From: JAPXSY01 sp034003585
GTDB lineage: Bacteria > Verrucomicrobiota > Kiritimatiellia > RFP12 > UBA1067
Assembly (NCBI GenBank): GCA_034003585.1
Contig: JAVEYH010000003.1
Location: forward strand, 25,887-89,886
Direction of reading: 5' to 3'
DNA length: 64,000 nucleotides
Both the position numbers and the translations under genes were made by a program. Position 1 is the first letter of the stretch, and every line of letters begins with the position of its first letter. Positions 32,760-43,436 of the stretch are shown here, piece by piece. Below the pieces are notes generated by a model. That model had not been told where the DNA came from, searched no databases, and saw only the letters and a program-made list of their open reading frames with translations.

Positions 32760-35700
32760 TCACTCGATTGCCCCGCCGTTCTCCGGTTCGGCCGTCGGCA
32801 GGGCGGCCCAGCCGCCGCCCAGCGCCTTGTACACGCGGATCAGATGCTGGGTGATCGCACCCTCGCTGAGCGTCACCGCCTCTTCGAAAGCGAGCAGCGA
32901 ACGTTGCGCGTCGAGCACGGCGTTGAAGTCGGCCAAGCCGTTCGCATACCGATTTTGCGCCAGCGCGACCGCGTCGCGCGCCGCGCGGGCCGCCTTGCGC
33001 AGCGCCTCGCAGCGCGCGAACTCGCGTCCGTAAGCCGCCAAAGCGTCGCGCAGCTCGCGCACCGCCTCGAGCACGGTCTGTTCATAGGCCGCCAGCGCCT
33101 GCTCCTGCAGCGCGTTCTGCACCTCGATATTGGCGCGGATCGAGCCGCCGCGGAAAACCGGCCAGACGACCGACGGGCTGATCCCGAAGAAACGGCTTCC
33201 GGACTCGAGGAAAGTCCCCTCTTCCAGCGACTCGAGACCGACCGAACCGGTCAGCCGGAAGGTCGGGTACCGGTCCGCCTCGGCCACGCCGACACGGGCC
33301 GTCTGTGCGGCCAGCCGCCGTTCGGCGGCGCGCACGTCCGGACGGCGGCGCAACAGGTCGGCCGGAATGCCCAGCACCACGCGCGGCGCGGCGGCGGGGA
33401 TCGGCGCGGCGGCCGTCAGGGCGGCATCCAGCTCGCCCGGCATGATGCCGGTCAGCACCGCCAGCGCGTTGCGCGCAGCCTCCTCCTCGCTCAGCAGACC
33501 GGGGATCGAGGCGCGCGTGCGCTCCAGGTTGTAGCGCGCCTGCTCGACGGCCAGCGCGTCACTGATCCCGGCCTTGGCGCGCGAATCCACCAGGTCAAGC
33601 GTGTCCGCCTGCACCGCCAGATTGGTGCGGGCGACCGCCAGCAGCTGGCGCACGGTCTGAAGCTGCGTGTAGGCGCGCGCGGTTTCCGCCGCCACACTAA
33701 CCCACACGTTTTCCAATGTCGCGACCTGCGCTTCAAACTCTGCCTGGGCGGCCTCGATGGCGCGGCGCCGGCGCCCGAAAAGATCGAGCTCCCAGGAGGC
33801 GTCGAACCCCGCCGTGTAGAAGTCGCCTTTGCCCGGCGCACCCGCGTTGTCGCTGTTGCGGAAGCGGCGGTAGGCGCCGGCGGCGTCCACCTCCGGCAGG
33901 AGCCCGGCGCGGCTGATGCCCAGCCGGGCGCGCGCCTCGCGCAGGCTGGCCACGCCGCCCCGCAGCGTGCGGTTGGCGCACAGCGCGCGGCCCACCAACT
34001 GGGTCAGCGCCGGATCGCCGAACACGGTCCACCACGCGGCGGCCTCCGCGCTGTCGATGGCCGCGCCGCCGATGGCCTGCGGCAACGGCGCGGCAGGCGG
34101 CGCATTCTCCGGTACCTGATAATCCGGGCCCACGGCCCGGCAGCCGGCCAGCAGCGTCAGCAGCACCGCCACCGTCGCGGCCGTCTTCGCCGCCGCCGGG
34201 TTCGGCCCGCGCCGGACGAGCCGCTTGATCCATTCACGCCAGGTCTGGAAGAAAGCGTAGAGGCCGGGCACCAGGATGATGCCGAACACCGTGGCCGCGA
34301 TCATGCCCGCGAGGGTGGTGACGCCGATCGCGCGCCGGCTGGCCGCGCCCGCGCCGGTCGCATACACCATCGGCAGCACGCCCAGCACGAAGGTCAGCGC
34401 CGTCATCAGCACCGCGCGGTAACGCTGCCCCGCGCCCTCGGCCGCCGCGGCCACGATGGGCTCGCCCTCTTCGCGCCGCACCTTGGAAAACTCCACGATC
34501 AGGATCGCGTTCTTACTGGCCAGCGCGATCAGCAGGATCAGGCCGAGCTGCGCGTAGATGCTGAGCGACATCCCCAGCATTCTCAGCCCGAACAGCGCGC
34601 CGGCCATGGCCACGAAGATCGAGAACATCACCGGCATCGGGATGGTCCAGCTCTCGTACTGCGCCACCAGGAAGAGATAACCGAAAACCAGCGCCGCGAT
34701 CATGAGCAGCACCGTCTGCCCCGAGGCGCGCTGCTCCTGAAAACTCAGCCCCGACCATTCGAACGCGTACTGTTTGGGAAGCGTCCGCTTGGCGACCTCG
34801 TTGATCCGCGCCATCACCTCGCCGCTGCTGGCGCCCGGCACAAGCTGCGCCGTGATGCCCGCGCTCGGGAAGAGGTTGTAGCGCGGATAGAGCCGGGGAC
34901 CGACCTGATTCTCCAGCGAGACCAGACTGCCCAACGGCACCATGGCGCCGCGCGAGCTGCGTACGTACAGCTTGAGCGCGTCGTCCGGCGTGCGGCGCCC
35001 AGCCCAATCCGACTGGATGATCACCTGGTTGACCTGCGTGTCCAGATTGACGTCGTTCACATAGAGCGAGCCGAAATAGTTCTGCAGGGTGGAGAACACC
35101 TTGGCGACCGGCACATCCAGCATCTCGCATTTGAGCCGGTCCACGTCCATGCGGATCGAGGGGGTCTTGGCCGTGAACCCGCTGAACGCGAAGAGCACGC
35201 CCGGCACACGGTTGATCTCACCCAGGAACTGCTGGAGCACCGCGTCCAGTTTCGCGGGGTCGCTTTCCGTCAGGGCCTGCAGCCGGATATCGAGCCCGGA
35301 GTTCGCGCCCAGACCGGGAATGGAAGGCGGCATGAAGAAGTTCAGCTCCGCCCCGGTGATGGACGCGCTCCGGCCGCGGATCGTGTTCATGATCGCGGCG
35401 GCCTGGAGGTCGGGCGCGTGGCGCTCCGCCCAGTGCGTCAGCCCGATGATCACGAAGCCCACGCTCTCCGCGCGTCCGCCCATCATGCTGAACCCGGTGA
35501 TCGCCTGCACGAACTGCACGCCGGGCACGTCGCGGGCGACATCGCTGACCGCGTACATGATCTCTTCGGTCCGCGCCTTGGCCGCGCCTTCCGGCAGCCG
35601 CACATCCGCGAAGACCACCCCCTGGTCCTCATCCGGCAGAAAGGAGGAGGGCGTCTGCTTGAACCACACCCACGTCAGCAGGATCGTGCTGAAAAGCAGC

Positions 35701-37316
35701 AGGGCCGTCAGGGTCAGGCGACGGGCCAGAAACACGGCAAGGGAGACGTACCCCCGCCGGCTGCGGTCGAGCGTCGCGTTGAACCAGCCGAGCGGTCCGC
35801 GGCGGTGCATCTTGGGCGGGTTCAGCATGGTCGCGCAGATCGCGGGACTGAGGGTCAGCGCGTTGAGCGTCGAGAAACAGATCGCGACCGACATGGTCAC
35901 CGCGAACTGCTGGTACACCTTGCCGGTGATGCCGGGAATGAACGCCACCGGCACGAAGATCGCGAGCAGCACCAGCGTCGTGGCGATCACGGCGCCGGTC
36001 ACCTCTTTCATCGTCAGAGAGGTCGCCGCCTTGCGGTCCATGCCGCGCGTCTCCATCAGGTACTGCACGCGCTCCACCACCACGATCGCGTCATCCACGA
36101 TCGACCCGATCGCCAGCACCAGGCCGAAGAGCGTCAGCGTGTTGATGCTGTACCCGAACGCCTTCATCACCGCGAAGGTGGAGAGCAGCGAAACCGGAAT
36201 CGTGAGCATCGGCACCAGCGTCGCGCGCCAGTCTTGCAGGAACAGATAGCAGACGAAAACGACCAGCACGAAGGTCAACAGCAGCGTGGAAACGATCTCG
36301 CGGATGCTGGACCGCACGAACTTGGTGGCGTCGTACGCGGTCAGCATCTCCATGTCCTCCGGCATGCGTTCGCGCAGGCGCGCCAACTCGCGCTGCACGT
36401 CGTCCATCGCCTCGATCGCGTTGCTGCCGGGTTTCTGCGCGACCGCGATCGACACGGAATCCGCGCCGTTGTAAATGCTGCTGAACCCGTAATTGCTTTC
36501 ACCCAGCTCAATCTTCGCCACATCCTTGAGCCGGACCACGCCGCCCTGTTCTTCGGTGCGGACGACGATCTCGCGGAACTCTTCCGGCTCGTTCAGCCGG
36601 CCCTGCGTCTGGAGCGTCAGGACCCGCTTGATCTCGCCGGGATTGGGCGACACGCCGGCCGAGCCCAGGGCCGCCTGGACGTTCTGACTCTGGATGGCCT
36701 GGACCACCGCATCGACGCCCAGGCCCAGCGCGGCCAGACGTTCGGCGTCGAGCCACACGCGCATGCTGCGCTTGGGCCCGTAGACCGTGGCGTCGCCCAC
36801 GCCCGGCACGCGCGCGAGCACATTCCGGATGTGGTTGTAGATATAGTCCGAGAGCGCCAGCCGGTCGAAGGTCCCGTTGGGTGAACGCAGCGTCAGGAAG
36901 CCCAGCATGTCCGAAGAGCGCGTGTACACCGAGACGCCCTGCTTGGTGACCTCTTCCGGCAGCCGCGGCGTGGCCTGCTGCACGCGGTTCTGGACCTTGA
37001 CCATGTCGAGGTCCAGATTGGTCCCGATCTCAAAGGTCACCGTCAGGTTGTAGTTGCCGGAATCGTCGCAGTCCGAGGCCATGTACAGCATGTCATCCAC
37101 GCCGTTGATCTCCTCCTCAAGCGGGATCGCGACCGTGTTGGCCAGATCGCGCGCGTTGGCCCCCGGGTACCGGGCCCGCACCGAAACCTGGGGCGGCGTC
37201 ACCTGGGGATACTGCGTGATCGGCAGGGTTTTGACCGCCAACGCCCCGGCAAGGGTCAGCACGATCGAGATGACCAGCGCGAACCGGGGGCGTTCGATAA
37301 AGACATCCGAGATCAT
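32760..37316 (-). CDS. RND efflux pump fused to an outer membrane factor
   Basis: 1518 residues in one frame. Residues 1-1040 are a complete HAE1/AcrB-like RND transporter: the N-terminal helix [20 protein letters not shown], the proton-relay pair in [17 protein letters not shown], and Lys in [15 protein letters not shown] short basic link ([16 protein letters not shown]) leads into a signal-like helix with lipobox LLTLLAGC, Cys at 1059. Residues 1060-1518 are an OprM/NodT-type outer membrane factor ([52 protein letters not shown]). No stop or suitable internal start separates the halves. The start overlaps the MFP stop as ATGA. Cleavage by signal peptidase II at Cys1059 could release a separate lipoprotein OMF. 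Confidence 0.9.
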   Translation of the reverse strand: MISDVFIERPRFALVISIVLTLAGALAVKTLPITQYPQVTPPQVSVRARYPGANARDLANTVAIPLEEEINGVDDMLYMASDCDDSGNYNLTVTFEIGTNLDLDMVKVQNRVQQATPRLPEEVTKQGVSVYTRSSDMLGFLTLRSPNGTFDRLALSDYIYNHIRNVLARVPGVGDATVYGPKRSMRVWLDAERLAALGLGVDAVVQAIQSQNVQAALGSAGVSPNPGEIKRVLTLQTQGRLNEPEEFREIVVRTEEQGGVVRLKDVAKIELGESNYGFSSIYNGADSVSIAVAQKPGSNAIEAMDDVQRELARLRERMPEDMEMLTAYDATKFVRSSIREIVSTLLLTFVLVVFVCYLFLQDWRATLVPMLTIPVSLLSTFAVMKAFGYSINTLTLFGLVLAIGSIVDDAIVVVERVQYLMETRGMDRKAATSLTMKEVTGAVIATTLVLLAIFVPVAFIPGITGKVYQQFAVTMSVAICFSTLNALTLSPAICATMLNPPKMHRRGPLGWFNATLDRSRRGYVSLAVFLARRLTLTALLLFSTILLTWVWFKQTPSSFLPDEDQGVVFADVRLPEGAAKARTEEIMYAVSDVARDVPGVQFVQAITGFSMMGGRAESVGFVIIGLTHWAERHAPDLQAAAIMNTIRGRSASITGAELNFFMPPSIPGLGANSGLDIRLQALTESDPAKLDAVLQQFLGEINRVPGVLFAFSGFTAKTPSIRMDVDRLKCEMLDVPVAKVFSTLQNYFGSLYVNDVNLDTQVNQVIIQSDWAGRRTPDDALKLYVRSSRGAMVPLGSLVSLENQVGPRLYPRYNLFPSAGITAQLVPGASSGEVMARINEVAKRTLPKQYAFEWSGLSFQEQRASGQTVLLMIAALVFGYLFLVAQYESWTIPMPVMFSIFVAMAGALFGLRMLGMSLSIYAQLGLILLIALASKNAILIVEFSKVRREEGEPIVAAAAEGAGQRYRAVLMTALTFVLGVLPMVYATGAGAASRRAIGVTTLAGMIAATVFGIILVPGLYAFFQTWREWIKRLVRRGPNPAAAKTAATVAVLLTLLAGCRAVGPDYQVPENAPPAAPLPQAIGGAAIDSAEAAAWWTVFGDPALTQLVGRALCANRTLRGGVASLREARARLGISRAGLLPEVDAAGAYRRFRNSDNAGAPGKGDFYTAGFDASWELDLFGRRRRAIEAAQAEFEAQVATLENVWVSVAAETARAYTQLQTVRQLLAVARTNLAVQADTLDLVDSRAKAGISDALAVEQARYNLERTRASIPGLLSEEEAARNALAVLTGIMPGELDAALTAAAPIPAAAPRVVLGIPADLLRRRPDVRAAERRLAAQTARVGVAEADRYPTFRLTGSVGLESLEEGTFLESGSRFFGISPSVVWPVFRGGSIRANIEVQNALQEQALAAYEQTVLEAVRELRDALAAYGREFARCEALRKAARAARDAVALAQNRYANGLADFNAVLDAQRSLLAFEEAVTLSEGAITQHLIRVYKALGGGWAALPTAEPENGGAIE

Positions 37317-38524
37317 TTCCGGGGGGCCTCCTTCGCCGCCGCGACCTTCACCGGCTGTCCGGGAATCACCTTTTGAACGCCTTGCACCACCACGCGCTCT
37401 CCCGGCTTGACACCAGACCGCACCGCGACGCGCCCGTCCGCCATCGCGCCGGTGGAGACGGGACGGCGCTGCGCGACCTCGGCATCATCGACCACATAGA
37501 CAAAGCTTCCCTCGCGGTCGGTCAGCAGCGCCTCCTGCGGCACCACCGGGAGCTTCGGCGCGTCGGCGAGATCGACCAGCACGGTCACATACCCGTCCGG
37601 CACCAGCAGCCCCCGCGCGTTGGGAAACCGCGCGCGCACCGACAGGGTCGCCGTATCGGCCGACATCGTGTTGTCCTCGAAATCGCGCGCGCCGACCGTG
37701 TCCGACACGGTGCCGGTGGGCAGGCGGTACCGGATGCGCAGCGCATCCCGCACCCGTTCCGTGCCGTGCCGCTCGATCGCCCGGAGATAGTCCTTGTCGG
37801 TCACCGAAAAGGCCACGCGGATGGGGTCCGTCTGCACGATCCGCACCAGCGGCCCCAGCGACGGCGCGACGTAATCGCCCACGTTGGCGACGGTCCGGCC
37901 GATGCGCCCGCCGATCGGGGCGGTCATCCGCGTGTGCTTGAGGTCGATTTCCGCCAGCGCCAGATTCGCCACCGCCTGCTTCACCGCCGCGCGTCCCTGC
38001 GCCACATCGCTGCGCGCGGTGTCGAGGTCCGTCTGGGTGATGGCGCGCGCGTCCGACTGCTCCAGCCGCCGCAGATAACGCTCGGCCCGGTCGAGCGCCG
38101 CTTCGGCCTGACCGATTTCCGCCTTGCGCACCGCAACCCGCGCCTCGTACTGCTCCGGATCGATGGTGAAGAGCAGATCACCGGCCCGGACCAGCGCCCC
38201 CTCCCTGAAATGCACCTGCTTGACATATCCGTCGATCTGCGCGCGCAACTCGACATCCTGGATCGGCTCGACCCGTCCGATATAGGCTTCGGGCGGATTC
38301 AGCGCGGCCTCCCCCACTGTCCGGACCTCCACCGGCGGCGGCCCGCCTGCCCCGCCCATCATCGCCGCCATCGGCGGCGGTCCGCCCGCCGGCTTCTGCG
38401 GCGCCAGCGCGCGCGCCATCCACCCCAGCCACACCAGACAGACGGCGGTCACCCCCCACCCCAGGACCTTGACCGCGGGATGTTCCCGCTTTTCCGCTTT
38501 CGCTTTCTCCAACTCTTCGCTCAT
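37313..38524 (-). CDS. RND efflux membrane fusion protein (AcrA/MexA type)
   Basis: 403 residues. A short cytoplasmic start, a membrane anchor ([21 protein letters not shown]) and a Gly/Pro/Met-rich linker precede a typical fusion protein. It has a lipoyl half ([20 protein letters not shown], then [19 protein letters not shown]), an alpha-hairpin ([18 protein letters not shown]), the second lipoyl half ([20 protein letters not shown]) and a beta-barrel. It is anchored by a helix rather than a lipid, since no lipobox is seen. It connects the pump to the outer membrane factor encoded in the next gene. Its stop overlaps that gene by four bases. Confidence 0.93.
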   Translation of the reverse strand: MSEELEKAKAEKREHPAVKVLGWGVTAVCLVWLGWMARALAPQKPAGGPPPMAAMMGGAGGPPPVEVRTVGEAALNPPEAYIGRVEPIQDVELRAQIDGYVKQVHFREGALVRAGDLLFTIDPEQYEARVAVRKAEIGQAEAALDRAERYLRRLEQSDARAITQTDLDTARSDVAQGRAAVKQAVANLALAEIDLKHTRMTAPIGGRIGRTVANVGDYVAPSLGPLVRIVQTDPIRVAFSVTDKDYLRAIERHGTERVRDALRIRYRLPTGTVSDTVGARDFEDNTMSADTATLSVRARFPNARGLLVPDGYVTVLVDLADAPKLPVVPQEALLTDREGSFVYVVDDAEVAQRRPVSTGAMADGRVAVRSGVKPGERVVVQGVQKVIPGQPVKVAAAKEAPRK

Positions 38525-38554
38525 ATACGGAACCCTTTCCCAAACAAAAATCCG

Positions 38555-39172
38555 TCACGTTCTCACACGATTCCAAACCGCCTCGAACCCCAACCGGAGC
38601 GCGCGCTCCAAGTCCGTTTCCAGACAATGCGCGATCTCCTGCTCCACCAGCCCCAGCCAGATCACCATCACGACCGACGACACCGCCGCCAGATCCGTGT
38701 CGGGACGGACCGCCCCTACGCTTCGCATGCCCTCCAGCGCCGAAAAGACGATGGCGTACGGCATGGTCGACATCCGGCGTATCCGCTGATGCACCGGCAC
38801 GAACTGGGAGGAGGACCAGTCAAGCCGCCTCACCATCAGAAAAAAACGGCGGTGAGTCGGCGAATCCACAATCAGACGCGCGCGCCGCACAAAGTAGTCC
38901 GTCAGCGCCTCCAGCGAATCCAACGAGGCCGGATGCGACAGCGTGCTCGCCAACTGGGCGGTGTGCCGCTCCGTCATGAACACGACCAGTTCCGCGAGCA
39001 GTTCCGGCTTGTTCTTGAAATGCCAATAAACCGCGCCCTTGGTCAGGCCGATGTGCCGCGCCACGTCATCGAACGTCGTCCGCTCATACCCGGCCTCCAC
39101 AAACAGCTTGAGCGCGGCCTTCAAAATCCGGCGGCGCGTTTTCTCTGCCTCTGCCTTGGTTTTCCGCGCCAT
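38555..39172 (-). CDS. TetR-family repressor of the efflux operon
   Basis: 205 residues from the ATG at 39172, behind a purine-rich AAGGAAAGGGGAGG. The helix-turn-helix lies near residues 14-55 (RRRILKAALKLFVEAGYERT, DVARHIGLTKGAVYWHFKNK), with the YWHFKNK signature. The C-terminal ligand domain is AcrR-like (LIVDSPTHRRFFLMV). It is the first gene of an operon with the MFP 30 bases downstream. The palindrome at 39209-39228 in its own promoter makes autoregulation and control of the pump very likely. The ligand is unknown. Confidence 0.9.
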   Translation of the reverse strand: MARKTKAEAEKTRRRILKAALKLFVEAGYERTTFDDVARHIGLTKGAVYWHFKNKPELLAELVVFMTERHTAQLASTLSHPASLDSLEALTDYFVRRARLIVDSPTHRRFFLMVRRLDWSSSQFVPVHQRIRRMSTMPYAIVFSALEGMRSVGAVRPDTDLAAVSSVVMVIWLGLVEQEIAHCLETDLERALRLGFEAVWNRVRT

Positions 39173-39202
39173 GCCTCCCCTTTCCTTCCCAAATGGACGC
39201 AC

Positions 39203-39231
39203 AGTATACATACCTACGGGTAGGTATGCAA
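39203..39231 (-). promoter_or_regulatory. Promoter of the tetR-efflux operon
   Basis: On the minus strand: TTGCAT, a 17-base spacer, TATACT. The start would be near 39197, about 25 bases before the tetR ATG. Confidence 0.6.
39209..39228. promoter_or_regulatory. TetR operator palindrome
   Basis: CATACCTAC-GG-GTAGGTATG, perfect 9-bp arms with a 2-base centre. It covers the spacer between -35 and -10 and extends three bases into the -35, where a bound repressor would block RNA polymerase. Confidence 0.75.
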
Positions 39232-39452
39232 GCCCGATTCCGCACCCGTTTCACAACGGGGACAAACAAGGGGTGTGAGCCGCGGTTCCCGCAACTCCCG
39301 GCGCAAAACCAAGAAAGGTACGCCACCTTTTTCATGCATTATCGCGTGGAAGCCGCCAAGACTGTTTTTTGCCGCGCGGCGTTTGATTCACGCTGCGGGG
39401 CCGGGCACAGAAAGCAGGCGTGTTGGCCGAATCGCACCACCTACCGCCCGTC

Positions 39453-42275
39453 CTACCGCATCATCGCGCCCAGTCGCATGGCGTGCTCCAGCCACGCCCG
39501 GCTGTCGCCTTTTCCGGCCAGCGCGATCACATGCGCCGGCTGCCGCAGCGTGAAGCGCTCGCCCGGCGCGACCGTGACCGCCTCTTTCCACTCCAGCCGC
39601 GCGTCCGGATGCTGCCCACCCTGCGGGTCGAACCAGAAGGCAACGTCCACGCCCCCCGTCAGCGGCGCGACTGCCCCAAAATAACGGCCGCCCTCCGCCT
39701 CCATCCAACACCCCGAAGGCGGCATGCCCCACAAGTTGGGCGGCAATTCCTCCGGCGTCTTGCGGAATGCGTTGTAGAGGCGGAAATAGAAGCCCTTCAC
39801 CCGCAAAGGGTGTTCCCCCGCGTTGCGCGCGCTGACCGCCTCCGCGACAAACCACGGCACGCCCGGCGGCAGATAGAGCCGATGCGTGATCTCCATACGG
39901 TCGCTGCCGTGCGACCCTTCGCCGGTAATGTCGATCACGGCGACCCCCTCCTCTACCCGGCCCTCCACCGCACGCACGGTGTGGATGTCGTTCCAGCGGA
40001 ATTGTCCGCCCGCATCGAGCGTCTGCAGCATGGCCGTGTAACAGCCGAGCGAAGGCTCGGCATCGTCCAGTGTCACGCGCTCGACCATCCGCCGACCGCC
40101 CACGCGGCCGGTCAGCACGATGCGCCCGTTCGTCGCGCGGAATCTTTCGCCCGCGCGCGTGAACGTTGCGGGAGCCTCTCCGGCACGGCCGCGGCGCGCC
40201 ACCTGCAGCGGGGATGACGGCGGCGTGCGCACGAGCGCTCGGGGCGCAGGCACCGGACGGCAGCGCCACGCCGCCACCTCGCGGTGCAGTTCTTCGAACA
40301 TGGCGGTGATCAGCGGATGCGGCACGTCCTCCTCGGTGACAAGCCCGTAGTTGGAATCCTCCGGGAACGGCGTGCTGATGCCCAGCGCGGGCTGGTCCAC
40401 CCACATGAAATAATCATACCCCAGCAGGAACGGCTGGCTCAGCATCGTGCGCGCGAAAAGGCTCGTCGCCTGCGTGCGCTCGGCCTGCGTGCGGAAACGC
40501 TGCCCCGCGCCATGCACGCTCGGCACCCCGGCATCGAGCGCGGGGAACGACCATTCGGTGATCAGCATCGGACGCCGGACATAGTCATAAAACCGTTGGA
40601 AATGCTCGGGAACCGGTTCGCCCCCCTGACCCAGATACGTGTAGACGCGTCCCTCGTCCAGATCCGCCATCGGGTAGACGTTGAAGGTCACAACGTCGCA
40701 GAAGGTGCCTGAAACCTTCCACACCTCCGGATGCGCGCCGCCCGTACCGGCAAAGCGCGCGCCCAGCACCAGATGGTTCGGGTCGACCGCGCGGATGGCG
40801 CGCGCCGTAACCGAAAAATAGCGCTCCGCCGCATGCACCAGAAACGCCAGCTTCGCCGCGCGCGCCTCATCGGTCGCGTGCGGCAGCCGCTCAAGGACGA
40901 GCAGTTCGTCAAAGTTTTTCGCCTGCGTGCCGAACGCAGCGTTGAACGCCGCGATCTTCCCGCCGAAGCGCGCAGACATCAAGGCTATCAGCGCGCGCTT
41001 GGCCGTATGTTCCGGACCTTTTTTCATCACGGCGTCAAAAAGACCGGTGTCCGACGCGCCCCGCCCCCACCACGCCAGTTCGTTGTCGATGAAATAGCCG
41101 AACAGCCAAGGGTCATCGCGGTACGGCTGGCAGCGCGTCCGCGCCACATACCGGCAGTAGGCTTCGAAGTCCGGATGAAAGACATTCGGGAAGGCCGAGC
41201 ACGGCCGCCGCTCGTTCGGCGTGATCTCGTACTCGTCGCCCAGCGTCGCAAGATGCGAGCCGATGTTGAGGAACTCGGTGTGCACCAGTCCGCGGTGCTT
41301 GAGCCCCGACGAACAGCCCGCACCGAGCATGTTGAAGCCCCACTTTTTCAGGCGGCCCAGCGTCTCGCGCTCCCACTCGGCCTGATCGGCATACTTCTCC
41401 TTGTTTTTGCGGCCGTAGGGCGCATAGCCGAGCTTTTCACACCAATGGCCATGATAGGAAACGTGATCCACGCCCAGCAGCACCAGGCCGCGACCCAGCG
41501 GATCGATCGTCCACCAGCGTCCGTCCGGCTTCTTGACCACGCGGAAAAACCCGGTCGCCTCGTCCCGCACTTCCGACACGCCGTTCGCCACGTCAAAAGC
41601 CGGCACGCTCTGCTGTGCCGCGGCCTGTTCAGTGGCGGGCTGCGCCCACGCCGCGCGCACCGCGCTGTAAGTGCCAGTGATCCCTGACACGCGAAGCGCG
41701 GGGCGTCCGGACCGGACCGCCGCGGCTGTGAAGGTAAAGCGCCGACGCAGGATCAACCGCCCGTCGGGCGCGAGGATCGTGCCGGTGACGCCGCCCGCAT
41801 CCATGCTGAGTGTCAGGCGATGGGGCTGTCCGAACGTCCACGGCACCGCCGGTGCCTCATTGATCTCCATCTTCAGATTGTGCTGCGCCAGCCACTCACC
41901 GTCACGCATTTCGCACAGCTCCACCATCTGGCGCAAACCGTTTTCCGGCGGCATCTGCACCAGCGCCAGATGCCAGAAATTCTCAGAGTCCGCCATGATC
42001 GCTACTGCGGCGACATTCCAGCCGAGGCTCTGCGCCTTTTGCGGCGTGAAAAACGCCTCGACTGTGACGTGGGCGGCGAGCGGTGCCGCCTCATACACAG
42101 CGATGCCGTGCCCGTTGGTGGTGGCGCACTCGACCTGGTCCGGCCGGAAACGCCACACCAACGGATTGCCGAACCACCCCTCGCCGCCGGTCGGCAGCGC
42201 CGCCAGCTCCGCGCCTGACGATCCCACGGCCGCCGCCAGCAACATCATCCATCCCGCCGCGCCTATCTGTCTCAT
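39453..42275 (-). CDS. Large secreted glycoside hydrolase, clan GH-A-like
   Basis: 940 residues from the ATG at 42275. A signal peptide ends near VGSSGAEL. A predicted N-terminal beta-sandwich (about 20-220) precedes a TIM-barrel-like domain from WWTIDPLGRGLVLLGVDHVS onward. YFIDNELAWWGRG supplies the Asn-Glu pair of an acid/base, and MLITEWSFPALD a likely nucleophile Glu near the barrel end. This pattern is closest, by eye, to GH50 agarases and related clan GH-A enzymes. A second beta domain forms the C-terminus. The substrate cannot be told. It is encoded alone between the efflux operon and a divergent acyltransferase. Confidence 0.68.
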   Translation of the reverse strand: MRQIGAAGWMMLLAAAVGSSGAELAALPTGGEGWFGNPLVWRFRPDQVECATTNGHGIAVYEAAPLAAHVTVEAFFTPQKAQSLGWNVAAVAIMADSENFWHLALVQMPPENGLRQMVELCEMRDGEWLAQHNLKMEINEAPAVPWTFGQPHRLTLSMDAGGVTGTILAPDGRLILRRRFTFTAAAVRSGRPALRVSGITGTYSAVRAAWAQPATEQAAAQQSVPAFDVANGVSEVRDEATGFFRVVKKPDGRWWTIDPLGRGLVLLGVDHVSYHGHWCEKLGYAPYGRKNKEKYADQAEWERETLGRLKKWGFNMLGAGCSSGLKHRGLVHTEFLNIGSHLATLGDEYEITPNERRPCSAFPNVFHPDFEAYCRYVARTRCQPYRDDPWLFGYFIDNELAWWGRGASDTGLFDAVMKKGPEHTAKRALIALMSARFGGKIAAFNAAFGTQAKNFDELLVLERLPHATDEARAAKLAFLVHAAERYFSVTARAIRAVDPNHLVLGARFAGTGGAHPEVWKVSGTFCDVVTFNVYPMADLDEGRVYTYLGQGGEPVPEHFQRFYDYVRRPMLITEWSFPALDAGVPSVHGAGQRFRTQAERTQATSLFARTMLSQPFLLGYDYFMWVDQPALGISTPFPEDSNYGLVTEEDVPHPLITAMFEELHREVAAWRCRPVPAPRALVRTPPSSPLQVARRGRAGEAPATFTRAGERFRATNGRIVLTGRVGGRRMVERVTLDDAEPSLGCYTAMLQTLDAGGQFRWNDIHTVRAVEGRVEEGVAVIDITGEGSHGSDRMEITHRLYLPPGVPWFVAEAVSARNAGEHPLRVKGFYFRLYNAFRKTPEELPPNLWGMPPSGCWMEAEGGRYFGAVAPLTGGVDVAFWFDPQGGQHPDARLEWKEAVTVAPGERFTLRQPAHVIALAGKGDSRAWLEHAMRLGAMMR

Positions 42276-42343
42276 CGTGTTTCTCGCATGTGACCTTGTT
42301 CGTCGATAATCCGTACAACACATGACCGTTTCTCGCGTTTCGT

Positions 42344-42372
42344 TTTATCTCATGATTTTTTCATTTTGACAA
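42344..42372 (-). promoter_or_regulatory. Candidate promoter of the glycoside hydrolase gene
   Basis: On the minus strand: TTGTCA, 17 bases, GATAAA. The spacer is A/T-rich in an otherwise GC-rich region. The expected leader is about 63 bases. Confidence 0.4.
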
Positions 42373-42454
42373 GGCGAACCATTACAGGCCGGCAAGCTCG
42401 GGCTTTTTGCCTTTTCCACACAGGCCCGGCGTGCTATGCTGACGCCGATTCGAT

Positions 42455-43408
42455 ATGGCAAAGAAAAAAACACGCACGTTATACCGACGCCTGCGGCGCC
42501 CGTTCGAGTGGTGCGCCGTGTGGGTGGCGCTGGCCGTGATCCCGCGCCTTTCGTTGCGACGGCTGCTCCGTCTCTCCCGCTGGATCGCGGATGCCGCTTG
42601 GCTTTTCGACTGCCGCGGCACGGCGATCGCCCGGGCGAATCTTGCGGTCATGTTCGGGACCCGCATGACGCCGCGCCGCGAGCGCGCGCTCATCCGCGGC
42701 GCCTACCGCAACATGGCGCGGGTGCTGGTGAACGTGTTCTGGCTCTCCCGCGACGCGCGCGCGCGCGTGCTGGATCAGGTCGCGTTCGATCCGTCCGTGC
42801 TGGAGATTCTGCGCGCGGCGCACCCCGCCATCACGGTGAGCGCCCACTTCGGCAACTGGGAGATCCTCTCCCAGGCCTGCGTGGCGCACGGCATCCCGAT
42901 GATGTCGGTCGCCAAAGAAATCGGCTCCCCCGAAATGACCGCCCATCTGATCCGCCTGCGCTCGACCCTCGGCCAGGAGATCGTGCCGGCGGAAGGCGCG
43001 ATCCGCCCGCTGATTTCGGCGCTGCGGCAGGGCAAATCAATCGGGCTGCTGATCGACCAGCACACCCACCTTTGGGAGGGCGGCGCCTGGGTCTCGCTCT
43101 TCGGCATCCCGGCAGGCATCTCCCTGACGCCCGCCGCCCTCGCGCTCAAGCTGAACCGCCCGGTGCTCTTCGCCTGGTCCCGTCCGCTGCATGACGGACG
43201 TTACCGCATCGAGCCGGGCGAGCTGTTTTTGTCCGAACCCGGCCTCGACGCCGCGGCCCTCACCCAGCGGATCGCCGCCGCGTTTGAGCGGGTGATCCGC
43301 AAACACCCCTCCTTCTGGTGCCTGAACTACCGCCGGTGGCGGTACATCCGGAACGGCGACGACCCCGCGCGCTACCCGGTTTACGCGCGGCCGGAACGCG
43401 CCCGCTGA
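42455..43408 (+). CDS. Lipid A biosynthesis acyltransferase (LpxL/LpxM family)
   Basis: 317 residues. A basic N-terminus and one hydrophobic segment anchor it at the inner membrane face. The catalytic motif H-x4-E is present as HFGNWE (His131), followed by GLLIDQHTHLWEGGAWVSLFG, which fits the family's second conserved block. It adds a secondary acyl chain to the lipid A precursor, which implies an LPS-bearing outer membrane. Which acyl chain is added cannot be decided. It diverges from the glycoside hydrolase gene and converges on a Gfo/Idh/MocA gene. Confidence 0.88.
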   Translation: MAKKKTRTLYRRLRRPFEWCAVWVALAVIPRLSLRRLLRLSRWIADAAWLFDCRGTAIARANLAVMFGTRMTPRRERALIRGAYRNMARVLVNVFWLSRDARARVLDQVAFDPSVLEILRAAHPAITVSAHFGNWEILSQACVAHGIPMMSVAKEIGSPEMTAHLIRLRSTLGQEIVPAEGAIRPLISALRQGKSIGLLIDQHTHLWEGGAWVSLFGIPAGISLTPAALALKLNRPVLFAWSRPLHDGRYRIEPGELFLSEPGLDAAALTQRIAAAFERVIRKHPSFWCLNYRRWRYIRNGDDPARYPVYARPERAR

Positions 43409-43436
43409 GCGCGCCCCGGCCGTGCGTCACGCGGCC

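Noticed and set aside
34140..34200. Separate start codon for the outer membrane factor
   Set aside because: Only GTG codons inside the hydrophobic stretch exist in frame; none leaves a basic n-region or has a ribosome site.
32388..36884. 1498-codon plus-strand frame opposite the RND-OMF gene
   Set aside because: Arg/His/Gln-rich shadow of a gene with clear RND and OMF motifs.
39209..39228. Palindrome as a terminator
   Set aside because: It lies upstream of tetR within a -35/-10 pair and has no U-tract, so an operator fits better.
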